From Hemicordylus capensis (taxonomy: Eukaryota; Chordata; Lepidosauria; Squamata; Cordylidae), in assembly GCF_027244095.1 (NCBI RefSeq), contig NC_069657.1, positions 144,704,857 to 144,768,856 of the forward strand: a stretch of 64,000 bases of DNA, read 5' to 3'. This document shows positions 10,947 through 20,959 of the stretch, piece after piece (the first letter of the stretch is position 1; each line of letters begins with the position of its first letter). Under the pieces are notes generated by a model that was given only the letters and a program-made list of their open reading frames with translations, did no database searches and had not been told where the DNA came from. The translations under genes were made by a program, and so were the position numbers.

Positions 10947-11931
10947 TAGGGATGTGCGAACCAGTTTGGATCCGAACCGTTTCCGGCTCGGAGGTTCGGA
11001 TCCGAACCGAACTGGGGTGGTTTGTTTAGAACCGGTTCGGACAAGTTTGGATCAGTTTGGACACCTGAAAATTGGTAGGATGGTAGCTGGCACCCAGGGG
11101 TACGTGTCACCCAAACCCCAAAGCAATCGGACACTCGTACGATTTTTTTATGAATTTTTGAAAAAAAATCTATTTTTTTTCTCATAAGATATAATGGGAC
11201 TCGAACCAGGCCATTATTCCTTATTGGGGAGCACCCATGGGTGCCAACAACCATGCAAACCCAGAAGCAATCAGACACCCCTATGATTTTTTAATGAATA
11301 TTTGAAATATTTTTAATTATTTTTCTCATTGAGTATAATGGGACATAAACCAGTCCATATCACCTATTGTGGAGCACCTAGGGACACAAAAGTGGGGTGG
11401 GTGGTAGACAGACAGGGCTGCCTACCACCCAAAAAATCCCAAGGCAATTGGACACTCCTCTGATTATTGGTGAATTGTTAAAGTATTTTTGAATTCCTCA
11501 TAGAGAATAATTAGGATTGCAGCAAATGTATAGCTTCACGGTGGGGGGAAAGGGGTGTCGTAGAGTGCAGTGTGGTGGGTGGTAGTTCCTAGGGTGGGCA
11601 AGGAAGCTATCAGAATTATTTGAAAGGAATTGGGCAAAAGGGTTATTTTTAAGTGATTTTTGAAGTTTACGCGTCTTTAAGGTTTTTCTCCATAAAGAAG
11701 CATGGAGGTGTCAGCAAATGTATAGCTTCACGTCGGGGGCAAAGGGGTGGCCTAGAGCAGTGTGGGGTTGGTGGTAGTGCCAGGTAGGGGCAAGGAAGCT
11801 ATCAGAATTATTTGAAAGGATTTGGGCACAGGGATGATTTTAAAGTGATTTTTGAAGTTTACGCGTCTTTAAGGTTTTCCCCCATTAGGTATAATGAAGG
11901 GTGTATCGCTTCACGTCGGGGGGAAAAGAAG
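10947..11931 (+). mobile_element. hAT-like foldback element, left arm
   Basis: It begins with TAGGGATGTGCG and is built from diverged units that each start with an AAGCAATYGGACACYC motif (at about 11121, 11265 and 11441), separated by blocks ending in ATAATGGGACTCGAACC-like sequence. A segment with CAGCAAATGTATAGCTTCACG occurs three times (about 11518, 11713 and, more altered, 11905). No matching target duplication was found at the neighbouring right ends, so the boundaries with the next arm are complex. Confidence 0.6.
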
Positions 11932-12820
11932 AGATGTTTCTCTTTGCATACAAGATTTTCAATGACAAACCATGAATCCACTCTCATTTGCCACCAGAGA
12001 ATTTGCTACCAGAGAATCTGCTACTCAGAACACCTCAGAAACAACAAAACCCTGTGGGGGTGGTTGGCACCCTCTGTGCACTACACCACCACTTGCTCTG
12101 GGCCATCCCAGAAACCCCCAAGTGCAGTTATGGGGCTGCTGAAACCTCCATTCTTCCCTATGGAGAAAAACCTTAAAGACACGTAAACTTCAAATATCAC
12201 TTTTTTTAAAAGCCCTCTGCCCAATTTCTTTCAAATAATTCTGATAGCTTCCTTGCTCCCCTTGGGAACTACCACCCACCACACTCCGCTCTAGGCCACC
12301 CCTTTCCCCCCGATGTGAAGCTATACATTTGCTGCAATCCTCATTATTCCCTATGAGGAATTCAAAAATACTTTAAAAATGCACCAATAATTGGAGGAGT
12401 GTCCGATTGCCTTGGTATTTTGTGGGTGGTAGGCACCCCAGGGTGCCTACCACCCACCCCACTTTTGTGCCCCTAGGTATTCCACAATAGGGGATAATGG
12501 GCTGCTTCGAGTCCCATTATACCCTCTGAGAAAAATGATTAATAATATTTCAAAAATTCATTAAAAATCATAGGAGTGTCTGATTGCTTTGAGGTTTGGA
12601 TGGAATCGTACGAGTGTCCAACTGCTTTGGGGGTTAGGTAGTAGGTACCCATGGGTGCCAACTACCACCCCAACCACTTTTGGAGGTTCAAAAAGGTTCA
12701 AATTTGAACTGAACGGGGGGGGGGAGGTCAAGCAAAACCAAACCCAAACATTCCCCTTCTCAGTTCGAACTTAGTTTAATTCGAACCAAACCTGGCAAAC
12801 CAGTTTTGTGAACATCCCTA
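11932..12820 (-). mobile_element. hAT-like foldback arm, inverted copy of 5172-6063
   Basis: It runs from AGAGATGTTTCTCTTTGC to the terminus GAACATCCCTA at 12810-12820. Compared by eye with the reverse complement of 5172-6063, differences are sparse along its whole length. The adjoining host sequence (12821-13015) is also an inverted copy of the OR 1 start region, so the arm was copied together with its flank. Confidence 0.75.
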
Positions 12821-13015
12821 GTGCTCATTTACTGTAGGTGCCCATTTAACAGGAAGTTTTATTTTTGTTTTATAGTGCAGTGCAAATGAAGATCAATGGA
12901 GAAAAAAAATCATACCACTGTGACAGAATTCATTTTGGTGGGATTCATGGATAATCCACAGCTGCAGATTCCCCTCTTTGTGCTGTTCCTTGGCATCTAC
13001 ATGGTCACCCTGGTC
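12821..13015 (+). pseudogene. Captured OR start fragment (from OR 1)
   Basis: This is an inverted copy of 4979-5171. It holds the 5' flank, the acceptor-like T tract, the ATG at 12896 and about 39 codons ([20 protein letters not shown] and on into TM1) before the homology stops inside the codons for LVGN. After that the sequence turns into a short hairpin and foldback-element DNA, and the frame stops. It cannot encode a receptor. The match to OR 1 is nearly exact, so the event is recent relative to the OR 1/OR 2 split. Confidence 0.88.
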
Positions 13016-13039
13016 TCTACATGGGGCCAGGGTGACCAT

Positions 13040-13442
13040 AAAATAATTTCAAATATTCATAAAAAATCATAGGGGTGTCCGATTGCTTCGAGGTTTGGGT
13101 GGTTGTTGGAACCCATGGGTGCTCCACAATAGGGAATAATGGGCTGGTTGGAGTCCCATTATACCTTATGAGAGAAAAATAAAAATTAATTTCAAAAATT
13201 CATTAAAAAAATTGTACGAGTGTCCGATTGCTTTGGGATTTGGGTGGCAGGTACCCATGGGTGCCAGCTACCACCCCACCCACCTTTAGAGGTTCAAACC
13301 AGTTTGAAATGGTTTGAAATGGTTCAAATTCAAACTGAACTGGGGGGGTTCGAACAAAACCAAAACCGAACCACCCCCTCCTGGTTCGAACCTGGTTCAA
13401 ATTTGAACCCAACCGGGCAAACTGGTTTTGTGCACATCCCTA
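13040..13442 (-). mobile_element. hAT-like foldback element arm
   Basis: The right terminus is TGCACATCCCTA at 13431-13442. The interior repeats the family blocks (GTGTCCGATTGC near 13077 and 13221) and the GGTTCAAATTYGAACC-type palindromes. It directly follows the hairpin that ends the captured OR fragment. Confidence 0.68.
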
Positions 13443-13719
13443 CAAACAAACAGTTAAAATTTCATCTTTCGGCATATTCAGATGTCCCAATATATTCAGT
13501 GAGGCTTTCTTTCTGCCAAAATCAAAATATGAGAATGGTCTTTTAAGCAAAGTCTATCATAGAGGTACCCAGCAACTCCTCTTGTAGGATTGAATTGGAT
13601 CATTTTCAGTTTGCTACTTCTGATGATGTGGACAAACTGCTTCAGACTGTACGCCCCGCCACCTGCTCTCTTGACCCTTGCCTATCTTGGCTTTTCACCT
13701 GAAAGTCATATTCTGACTC
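13443..13719. other. Unassigned spacer
   Basis: No gene or clear repeat was recognised. Confidence 0.35.
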
Positions 13720-13855
13720 TGGGCCAGTCACTTCTCTCTCAGCCTAGCCTACTTCACAGGGCTGTTGTGAAAGAGAAACTTAAGTATGTAGTACACTGCT
13801 CTGGGCTCCTTGGAGGAAGAGCGGGATATAAATGTAACAACACTGACAATACAAT
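13720..13855 (+). repeat. Squamate interspersed-repeat tail
   Basis: CAGCCTAGCCTACTTCACAGGG, GTTGTGAAAG, then CTCCTTGGAGGAAGAGCGGG and ATATAAATG is a familiar short-element 3' region of reptile genomes. The exact family was not resolved. Confidence 0.45.
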
Positions 13856-13940
13856 TCAGCCATCCCAGGTCCTTGAGAAGGACTCAATGTCTGGATAAAA
13901 CTAACCAGCCAATAACACCTGTCTGACTGTGTAAAGAAGA

Positions 13941-13975
<35 letters not shown>
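13856..13975 (+). mobile_element. R4/Dong LINE 3' tail with (TAA)n
   Basis: CATCCCAGGTCCTTGAGAAGG, then GTCTGGATAAAAC and CAATAACACCTGTCTGACTG, matches the R4 tails at 58570-58640 and (inverted) 54420-54500. It ends in a TAA microsatellite. Confidence 0.75.
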
Positions 13976-14003
<28 letters not shown>

Positions 14004-14015
14004 AAGAAGAAGAAG
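13940..14015. repeat. Microsatellite (TAA)n followed by (GAA)n
   Basis: A direct run of TAA triplets passes into GAA triplets. Polyserine, polytyrosine and polyleucine open frames here come from the triplet repeat. Confidence 0.95.
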
Positions 14016-14228
14016 CCAAAAATTGGTGGGACCATAAAATTGGTGGGACCATAAAATAATAATAAGCCAAAAATTGGTGGGACCATAAAATTGAAAAAGT
14101 TGAAGAAAATGAAGATGTAAAAATATTATGGGACTTCCGACTACAAACAGACAAACATCTGCCACACAATACACCGGATATAACTGTAGTCAAGAAGAAA
14201 GAAAAACAAGTTAAAATAATCGACCCGG
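14016..14228 (+). mobile_element. R4/Dong LINE internal fragment (endonuclease region)
   Basis: It matches 56525-56690: GCCAAAAATTGGTGGGACC appears two to three times as a short tandem, followed by codons for KLKKMKM-region DNA and the stretch encoding LPHNTPDITVV. It encodes part of the restriction-like endonuclease domain but is only a fragment. It lies downstream of an R4 tail, so two R4 remnants abut. Confidence 0.7.
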
Positions 14229-14892
14229 CGATTATAATCATTACTATTTCATTTTGCTTTGTGCTTGTCACAGTAACTCATATATAAATAAGTTACATAT
14301 TGTCTTTTTAATAAGTTTGTAAGAGACTAAAATACCACAACTTTTTGAAAGTAGTTTCACAAATTGCTAAAATGAACATAAAGCATTTCCCCTCCCGCAT
14401 CGAAAGTCTATTTTTATACACTTGCTTCAAAATAAGTTTTGTTTCGGGCCTTGCTGAGTCTCAGAGCTAAGAGTGAAGAGATACAGCACCCTCAGCCTTC
14501 ACCTCCCAAAGCTGCTTGCCTTCCCTCAGCCTCTGTTTGCTTCTCAGGCTAACTCCAGTCTGCTTACATCACCCTCACCATTGGCTCTGTGATCCTTATA
14601 GATCACACCCTGGCTTTCTGGCCCTGCCTCTTCCTCACTCCTTGTCCATGTATGAGCTTCCTCGTGTTCAGTTGCACTTTATTTGTTATCTCCTTTCACA
14701 TGTAGCAGCCCTTGTTTAAACAGCAAATACTTTCCCACCACCCCACTACCTATTTCCCAGCCACCCTTTTCTCCCTGACGTCACCCACACCCTTTGTTTG
14801 GAATCGCTGCTTCTTGTTTGTGTGTTGCCTTGAGCAGCACAAAAGGTTGTGCTGGCAATAGGTTTATGAGATGTATGTAATGATAGATGGGG
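14229..14892. other. Unassigned spacer with possible old repeat
   Basis: CT-rich stretch with no recognised gene. 14800-14880 could be an old LINE/SINE remnant. Confidence 0.3.
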
Positions 14893-14960
14893 TATCTTTA
14901 CAAGCTTCTTGTGAGCTTCTTGATAGGCTCATGGAACACACCTAGTGAAGGAGGAGCTGC
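14893..14960. repeat. Duplicated 3' flank of OR unit
   Basis: It matches 3772-3840 (CTTCTTGATAGRCTCA and GCTGCAACATGCA). It marks the downstream boundary region shared by the OR 1 and OR 2 units. Confidence 0.55.
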
Positions 14961-14999
14961 AACATGCAAGAAGGGAAATAAATGAAATTATTTTATAAA

Positions 15000-15400
15000 A
15001 ACATTTTAATGTTTTATTCTTGTAGGGTTTGTAAATGTGTTTTAATTTGGTCTGTTTTTAACTGAGTTTTATTCACTTTGTCGTGTTTTATTTGTTTTAT
15101 TGTTGTGAGGCGCTCCAAACAGAAGTGCACTGGATATAAACTGGATATAAATATTTTAAACATTGTATTTATTGTTTGTTTGTTTGTTTGATTGATTGAT
15201 TATTGAACAGATTTATATACCGCCACTACCAAAGTCTCTAGTCAGTTTACAACAACAAAACAAATTAAAAAAATTAACACATTTTAATATATATATAAAA
15301 TTTAAAGTTAAAACAAAAAAATTCAACTAAGAAACATCAGCTGAAACTTCAACTAAAAAACAATATAATGAATAAGATAAAACCAGCAAATGTGTTTTAA
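15000..15400. repeat. L2/CR1-type LINE 3' tails
   Basis: TTTTATTGTTGTGAGGCGCTCC followed by GGATATAAA, then GATTGATTGATTATTG and TTTATATACCGCC, are typical of LINE/SINE 3' tails encoding no protein. The remainder is AT-rich. Confidence 0.45.
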
Positions 15401-15484
15401 TAGATTTTTAAACAGAAAGCAGTACTTGTACATAAATAATTATTTCTCAAATTATCTTCTCTGCAAATGCACTTGGCTGATTTT

Positions 15485-16423
15485 TCAATGAAAAGAGATT
15501 TTTCTGCCTATTACCCTTTTCACAGCTTCCTTCACTTCCTTGTTTCTTAAACTATAAACCAAGGGATTTAGCATGGGGATCACCAGGGTATAAAACACAG
15601 CGATGACTTTGTCTTGGTCCATTGTGTAACCTGAGGTGGGTCGCAAATACATAAAGATCAGAGTCCCATAGAATATAGTAACTGCTGTGAGGTGAGAGGC
15701 ACAGGTAGAGAAGGCTTTGCATCTACCCTCAACAGACTGGATTTGTACGATTGTAATAACAATGTAAACATAGGAGACTACAACAATCAAAATAGTACTC
15801 ATGACAACTATAGAAGAAAATGTAAAATGAACAAGGTCTGCCTTATGGATATCTGAACAGGACAGCTTTAAGATGGGAGAGATATCACAGAAGAAGTTAT
15901 TGATTATATTGGAACCACAGAAAGGCAAAGAAAATATAAAAAATGTTTGTGCAGTCGAATTTGCAAAACTCGTTATGTATGATATAATAACAAGCATGAC
16001 ACAAAGTCTCTTGGATATCGCCGTGCTATAAAGTAGTGGATTACAAATGGCTACAAAGCGGTCATAGGCCATCATGCCCAAGAGACAGCATTCGTTGGTC
16101 AAAAAGAAACAAACAAAATAATACTGTATAGCACATTCAATAAAGGAAATGGTCCTGCTGTCAGATAAAAAAGACAGGAGCATCTTAGGACCAGTGACAG
16201 ATGAATGACCAGCATCTACAATTGATAGGTTACTGAGGAAGAAGTACATTGGGGTCTGAAGTTGGGCATCAACATGGATTAAAATAACCATCCCAAGGTT
16301 CCCCACCAGGGCAACAATGTAAATGCCAAGGAACAACACAAAGAAGGGGATCTGCAGCTCTGGATAATCCATGAATCCCATCAAAATGAATTCTGTCACA
16401 GTGGTATGATTTCTTCCCTCCAT
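15485..16423 (-). CDS. Class II olfactory receptor 2 (OR5/8/9-like), intact
   Basis: A seven-helix odorant receptor of 312 residues. It shows the NHT glycosylation site at residue 5, [11 protein letters not shown] in loop 1/TM2, [10 protein letters not shown] at the TM3 end, C97 and C179 for the loop disulfide, [13 protein letters not shown] in TM6 and [12 protein letters not shown] in TM7. It is very similar to OR 1 throughout, including the DYPELQIP start and the [10 protein letters not shown] loop, so the two are recent tandem paralogues in the same orientation. Differences cluster in TM2-TM3 ([15 protein letters not shown] here, [15 protein letters not shown] in OR 1), a region that can affect ligand choice. 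Start and length are typical, with an acceptor-like site just upstream. Confidence 0.95.
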   Translation of the reverse strand: MEGRNHTTVTEFILMGFMDYPELQIPFFVLFLGIYIVALVGNLGMVILIHVDAQLQTPMYFFLSNLSIVDAGHSSVTGPKMLLSFLSDSRTISFIECAIQYYFVCFFLTNECCLLGMMAYDRFVAICNPLLYSTAISKRLCVMLVIISYITSFANSTAQTFFIFSLPFCGSNIINNFFCDISPILKLSCSDIHKADLVHFTFSSIVVMSTILIVVVSYVYIVITIVQIQSVEGRCKAFSTCASHLTAVTIFYGTLIFMYLRPTSGYTMDQDKVIAVFYTLVIPMLNPLVYSLRNKEVKEAVKRVIGRKISFH

Positions 16424-16440
16424 TTATCCTCATTTGTTCT

Positions 16441-16465
16441 CCACTACAAGACAAAAATATCACTT
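16441..16465 (-). promoter_or_regulatory. Candidate splice acceptor upstream of OR 2
   Basis: On the minus strand, ATATTTTTGTCTTGTAG ends with AG at 16444-16445, about 21 bases before the ATG. It corresponds in position to the site upstream of OR 1. Confidence 0.5.
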
Positions 16466-17234
16466 GCTATTAAATGAGATCCTACTATGGATATTTATAT
16501 ACTGCTTTTCAACCAAAAAGTATGTAATCCTGTTTAATGCATCCTATGTAATTTGCTCTAGTCAGGATTTAAGCATGCTTGTTCTGTCTCTTATGTCTGA
16601 ATAATGTTTCACCTCTGTTTTATGGCTGGATTTTACATGTACAATGTGTAATGCATATATCAAAAGCTAATCATTTTCATGACATTCACCTGCAGTATTA
16701 GTTTGTTCCTACATAGCCTCAAGCGCTGAACTCTAAACATACTTCATGACCCTCAAGTCATACTTCAAAACATGTCTAAAGCCACAAAGTTTTGGAAATC
16801 AAAAAGTATTGCTTCTGTGTAAACCTGACTAGGATCAGACTGTATGAATTCTGTACTGAACTGAAACAAGACTGTATGCAGAAAGGAAACTCTTACCATA
16901 GAAGAGTCACTTGATGGGTCTTTTGGAAGAGAATGAATCCCACACACCTGGGCAAGTATTAATGAGAGGGTTGCTGCCTTTATGCCCTATTTGTGAACTT
17001 CCTAAAAACATATACCTGGACACGCTTGGAAGCAATGTGCATGGACATTGTATGATCCAGAAGCGTTTTTCTTGTTTCCTTATTTTTATTTAGGTTGCTG
17101 CTGTTGTTATTTCACAATAAAATATTTCAATGCTATCCTACTAATAGCACACAAACAAATGTTTCATGCACACTATCCTATTACATATAACAGTTTAAAA
17201 TCAATTTAAGTTAAAAGCCTGAGAAAAGTGTGTC
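16466..17234. other. OR 2 upstream flank, no gene seen
   Basis: 16850-17045 is homologous to pieces of 6245-6840 upstream of OR 1 (CTGAAACAAGAC followed by AGAGAATGAATCCCA). No exon could be identified by reading. Confidence 0.45.
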
Positions 17235-17622
17235 CTGAGGGACTTCCTAAAAGCAATCAGAGAAGGACATGCTCTTATTTTGATAGGGAGGATATTCCGA
17301 AGTCCTGGGGCAGCCACAGAGAAGGCCCAGTCCCGAATCAACACCAAACAAGCCTGTGGCAATCATAACTGGAGTTAGATGATCTTAATAGGTGACAGGG
17401 TTCATGACAAAGAAGGTGCTCTCTTAAGTACGCTACACCCAAGCCATTCAGGGCTTTATAGGTAGCACTTTGTATTTCGTCTGTAATACAGTACAAACCA
17501 GCACTTTGTATTTCATTCAGAAACATATTGACAGTCAGTGCAATTCTTTTAGAATTGGTGCTATATGTGTTGTCCCAGAGACCAGTTTGTTTTGTCCCAG
17601 AGACCAGTTTGTCTGTTGCATT
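17235..17622 (-). mobile_element. L2-like LINE, 3' part (split copy)
   Basis: It is the 3' noncoding part of the LINE whose RT region lies at 18956-19450 on the same strand, with typical wording such as AAGCCATTCAGGGCTTTATAGG and TTGACAGTCAGTGCAATTCTTTT. The two parts are separated by the solo LTR at 17623-18955. Confidence 0.65.
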
Positions 17623-18955
17623 TGTTACAAAGGACTTTGGTTGATCCCTGTGAAATGGCATTTTAGTGGCCTGTTAGAGGAAAGACTGTGGGCAAAGCTA
17701 GGCTGGCCGAGGCCTAAGGGGGATTTTAACTGATAGCTTTTGTATTTTGCATTTTTGCATCCTGTTTGAAACCAAACTTGCACAAACAAGTTGGATGTGG
17801 CAGCCTGACCACCATAAATAAGACAGGATAAGTGAGATGTTAAGGAGAGGCCTGCCAGCAGCATTGGGCCAAACCACTAAGGCTATTTCCAAGAAGAGCC
17901 GAGACAAGAAGCAAAATTTACCGAATTAAGTGGAAAAGTACCGATCTGGGTGGCATAGTAAGATGGGCATCAGCAAGTCACAAGAGTCCAGATGGATGTC
18001 ACGGTCCAAAGGAGCAAACCACCCAGTCACTGAGAAGTCACATTCTAGATGGCCAGGGCTACACCCCCAATAAATGGGACAAGCCAGAAAGTTGAACTCT
18101 AGCAGAGACCAGAAGCCTGATTGGAAAGCATTGACCATAAGGAGGTTATCAGGATCTGCATTTCCATCGCCCAGCCAGTCCAGGTATAAAAGATGGTCAG
18201 CCCTTGACCAAGGGCCTTCAGCTTCCCATCGAAACCAAGAGTGTGTTGGTGCGCCGTGCTGTTGGTCTGCTCTCCACAAGCACCCTGCTGGACCTGGTGA
18301 TCTCTGGCATTGGCCACGCTTGACCTAACCAAGCGTAGGTATGATGGGTAGCTTGATGGTTGCTAAAAGAATGTTTTGCTGATAGAAAGAATACTCAATG
18401 TATTATGAGAATATCATATATTGGTCTTGCTTTCTTGCTGTATTGTTGATAGTTGTAATAGGAATTATCATCTGCCTTGCCAAAATTGTGTGTATTCTGT
18501 TGGGTGCAGAAGCACCTAAGCCACAAGGCTTAAAAAGGTGGAGTGATTCAGAGACACTCCAGCTATCCATATCCAATAAACTGTAAGTATATTGCATTAT
18601 ACAATTGTCTCCTTGAATTTCTAAGTATATCCAATTTATCTGTGAAGAGGTCTCGGTTTGGTTTGTCATCTAATGCTCTGGGAATAAAGACACGCTCCCT
18701 AGTCTCACCTTAGCCTTAGATAGGGACTGGGCTATTCGAGCCACTCTTAGGCCAAAGTTAGGGACCAATAAGGGTGAGGCTTGATCAGAAGCCTCTTGCC
18801 CCACCTTAGGCCTATGTTAAGAAAAACATTCTCTTCCAATGTTCTCTTCCAATGTTCTCTCCTGAAATTTGACTGTTAGGGAGGAAAATCCAAGTAAATT
18901 CCCAATTTGAGCATATGGACGTGTATTAGAATACGCATGTAACACCCGTGTAACA
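17623..18955. mobile_element. Solo LTR of an endogenous retrovirus-like element
   Basis: It starts with TGTTAC and ends with GTAACA, a perfect 6-bp terminal inverted repeat, and is flanked on both sides by CATT (17619-17622 and 18956-18959), a 4-bp target duplication. Inside, in plus-strand order, are a TATA box (18185-18190) and polyadenylation signals (18575-18580 and 18683-18688), so transcription would run left to right. No internal coding region is present, as expected after recombination between two LTRs. It lies within an L2-like LINE. Sharp ends suggest moderate age. The 4-bp duplication favours a gamma- or epsilon-like group, but that is inference. Confidence 0.75.
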
Positions 18956-19450
18956 CATTCTGTACCAATTGTAGTTTCTGGACAATGTACAAAGGAAGCC
19001 CCACAAAGGGTGCACTACAGTAGTCGAGCATGGAGGTTACCAGCATATACACCTCTGTTTTCAGGTCATTTAGCTCCAGAAATAGCCATAGCTGACATAT
19101 CAGCTGAAGCTGATAAAAAGCGCTTCTGGCCTCTGCCCCAACCTGAGAAAACAGATAGGGTTTTCAGTGGGAGTGTAACCCCATCCAGAACAGACAGATC
19201 TAAACCATCTCTTGGGTCCCAACCCCCCGACCCCAGTCAGTACCTCCGTCTTATTTGGATTCAACTTCAGTTTGTTATAACCTCATCTAGCCCATTACTG
19301 CATCCAGGCAGGAATTTAGGGAGGTTATGCCTGCCTATTGAGGTAAATATGAAAAAATAGATGTGGGTGTCATCAGCATATTGATAACACCCTGAACCAA
19401 ACCTCCTGATGATGGCTCCCAGTGGTTTCATGTAGTTCTTAAAGAGCATT
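18956..19450 (-). mobile_element. L2-like LINE, reverse-transcriptase region (split copy)
   Basis: The minus-strand reading gives IYMK-like NYMKPLGAIIRRFGSG, then YQYADDTHIYF, the RT catalytic YADD box, and farther on a KTEVLT-like segment. The frame is broken and only a fragment of ORF2 remains. The same family occurs at 23780-24180 on the plus strand. Confidence 0.72.
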
Positions 19451-20103
19451 GGAGTGTGTGGAGCATTAACTCCAGAATGCTTTCAGTGTCTCTCTCCTTG
19501 TCTCTTGTTAGCTTTACTGGCCCTCCTTTCAATTGCAAGTAGCTCTGGGTGTACTGGGGATGTTCAAGTATCTAGCCTCTCTAATTGGCTAATCTGCATC
19601 AAAAAAGTTCAAATATTATACATCTACATTTCTGCTCCAAAAGCCAACTTGGGGAAAAAGTATGGGTTTTGGCCAGCAAGGCTGTGTTTTCAATTTCTTG
19701 CCTGTAACAAAAGCAATCTAATAGGCCTGGAAGAGTGTTTCCAAGAACTGTCAATCTAGAGAAGATATCCCTCCTCTAAACAGAGCCCTGAGGTAGTGGG
19801 GGGAAATGGTTCCTTGGTATATGTTTTCTGTTATTTTCTGACCCAAAATTTACTACAAAATCTTTTCTCTCAGTATATTCAAAATCTAGCCTTTCCCATA
19901 TTTCACCAAGTTTGTGCCATGGCCCACTATCCATTGGGGGGAAAGTGTCTTTTTATGCTCAAGAAACACAGAAAAGCATCAGTTTCTGATTGTTAGTTAT
20001 TATGCCACCATTTTTTCACCCATAGATTTGGGTCTGGTAAGGAACACCCTTGGTAATCAGTAATAAAATGGACATGGCTGGGTAGAAAGCATTGTGGGGG
20101 AGA
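19451..20103. other. Unassigned spacer
   Basis: No gene recognised. Short open frames lack family features. Confidence 0.3.
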
Positions 20104-20505
20104 CACTGAGGTGAGTCTCATGATCGGTGAGACTCGCCCAGAGCAGGTTTGCGGGGAGAATGGGCTTACCCTGCTGTCCCTGCAGATGACCAGAAGGGAA
20201 GCCCTGGGCAGCTGGATCCGCTGCCCACGTGACTGCCGGCTCCATCATGGAGCTGGTGGGGGCTTGGGAGTTCAGGGGCCGCGTGGCCCCCAGAAGTTCA
20301 AGCATTCTCCGCACGAGTGTGCAGAACATGCTGGAGGGACCCCTGAGCTGGGAGGCTGCTTTTTAGCCTCCCGGTCGGGGGTCTCCTCATGATTTGCCGC
20401 GGCATGGAGCTGCGTTGTGGCAACACACGATCCAGAAACCCCGGTTAGAGGAGTGCTCGCTCCCCTAGCCCGATTTTAGCCGATTGTGAGAATAGCCTCA
20501 CTGTG
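20104..20505. mobile_element. GC-rich MITE candidate with inverted ends
   Basis: The left end CACTGAGGTGAGTCTCATGA pairs with the right end (20486-20505), which read inward is CACAGTGAGGCTATTCTCAC followed by AATCGG; both continue into a shared ATCGG. The interior is much more GC-rich than the flanks. No clear target duplication was found. Confidence 0.45.
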
Positions 20506-20602
20506 AGATAAATCCTCACTCAAGTAAACAATCTGTGCTTTTCAATCAAATCCCTAACACAACAGAGTCGAAGTCAACTTGACGGCACACTTTACCTTTT
20601 AC
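20506..20602 (+). repeat. BovB/Sauria-SINE-type 3' end
   Basis: GAGTCGAAGTCAACTTGACGG followed by CACACTTTACCTTTT is the 3' end shared by BovB LINEs and Sauria SINEs. Only the tail is present. Confidence 0.6.
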
Positions 20603-20959
20603 CAAATATTCAGTTTTCATAGATTGTGGGTGAAGCCATTCAGATACACACTTATCCCTAGTTCCAGTGGGACTTACTTCTGAGTAAATATGCATAGGAG
20701 TAAACACACACTATCGCTTGGTCTGCAAACAGCTTCCAAATCCTGTCTCTCTCCTTCTCGATCACACACACACACACACTTCTGCTTTTGCTTTTGCTTC
20801 TGTTCCTATTGTGGGTTTATGCAGCTGCATAAGTATGTATTGCCTGCATTGTGGAATGCTGCTTCCACAGTCATTCTCTCTCACACAACCTCTCTCTCTT
20901 TTTCTGACACAACACACACCCAGGTACGAACCCACATCTATGAGCTCCAAGTGCCCTCC
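20603..20959. other. Spacer with short-element remnant
   Basis: GGGACTTACTTCTGAGTAAA then TATGCATAGG (about 20668-20698) is a familiar squamate repeat motif. A short (AC)n run lies at 20763-20780. No gene. Confidence 0.4.

Noticed and set aside
10947-13442. Single complete foldback element
   Set aside because: Flanking 8-mers do not match at any pairing of the ends (10947 with 12820 or 13442), so it is a composite.
13780-14271. Minus-strand ORF with polyserine and polytyrosine
   Set aside because: It is a translation of the triplet microsatellite and R4 remnants.
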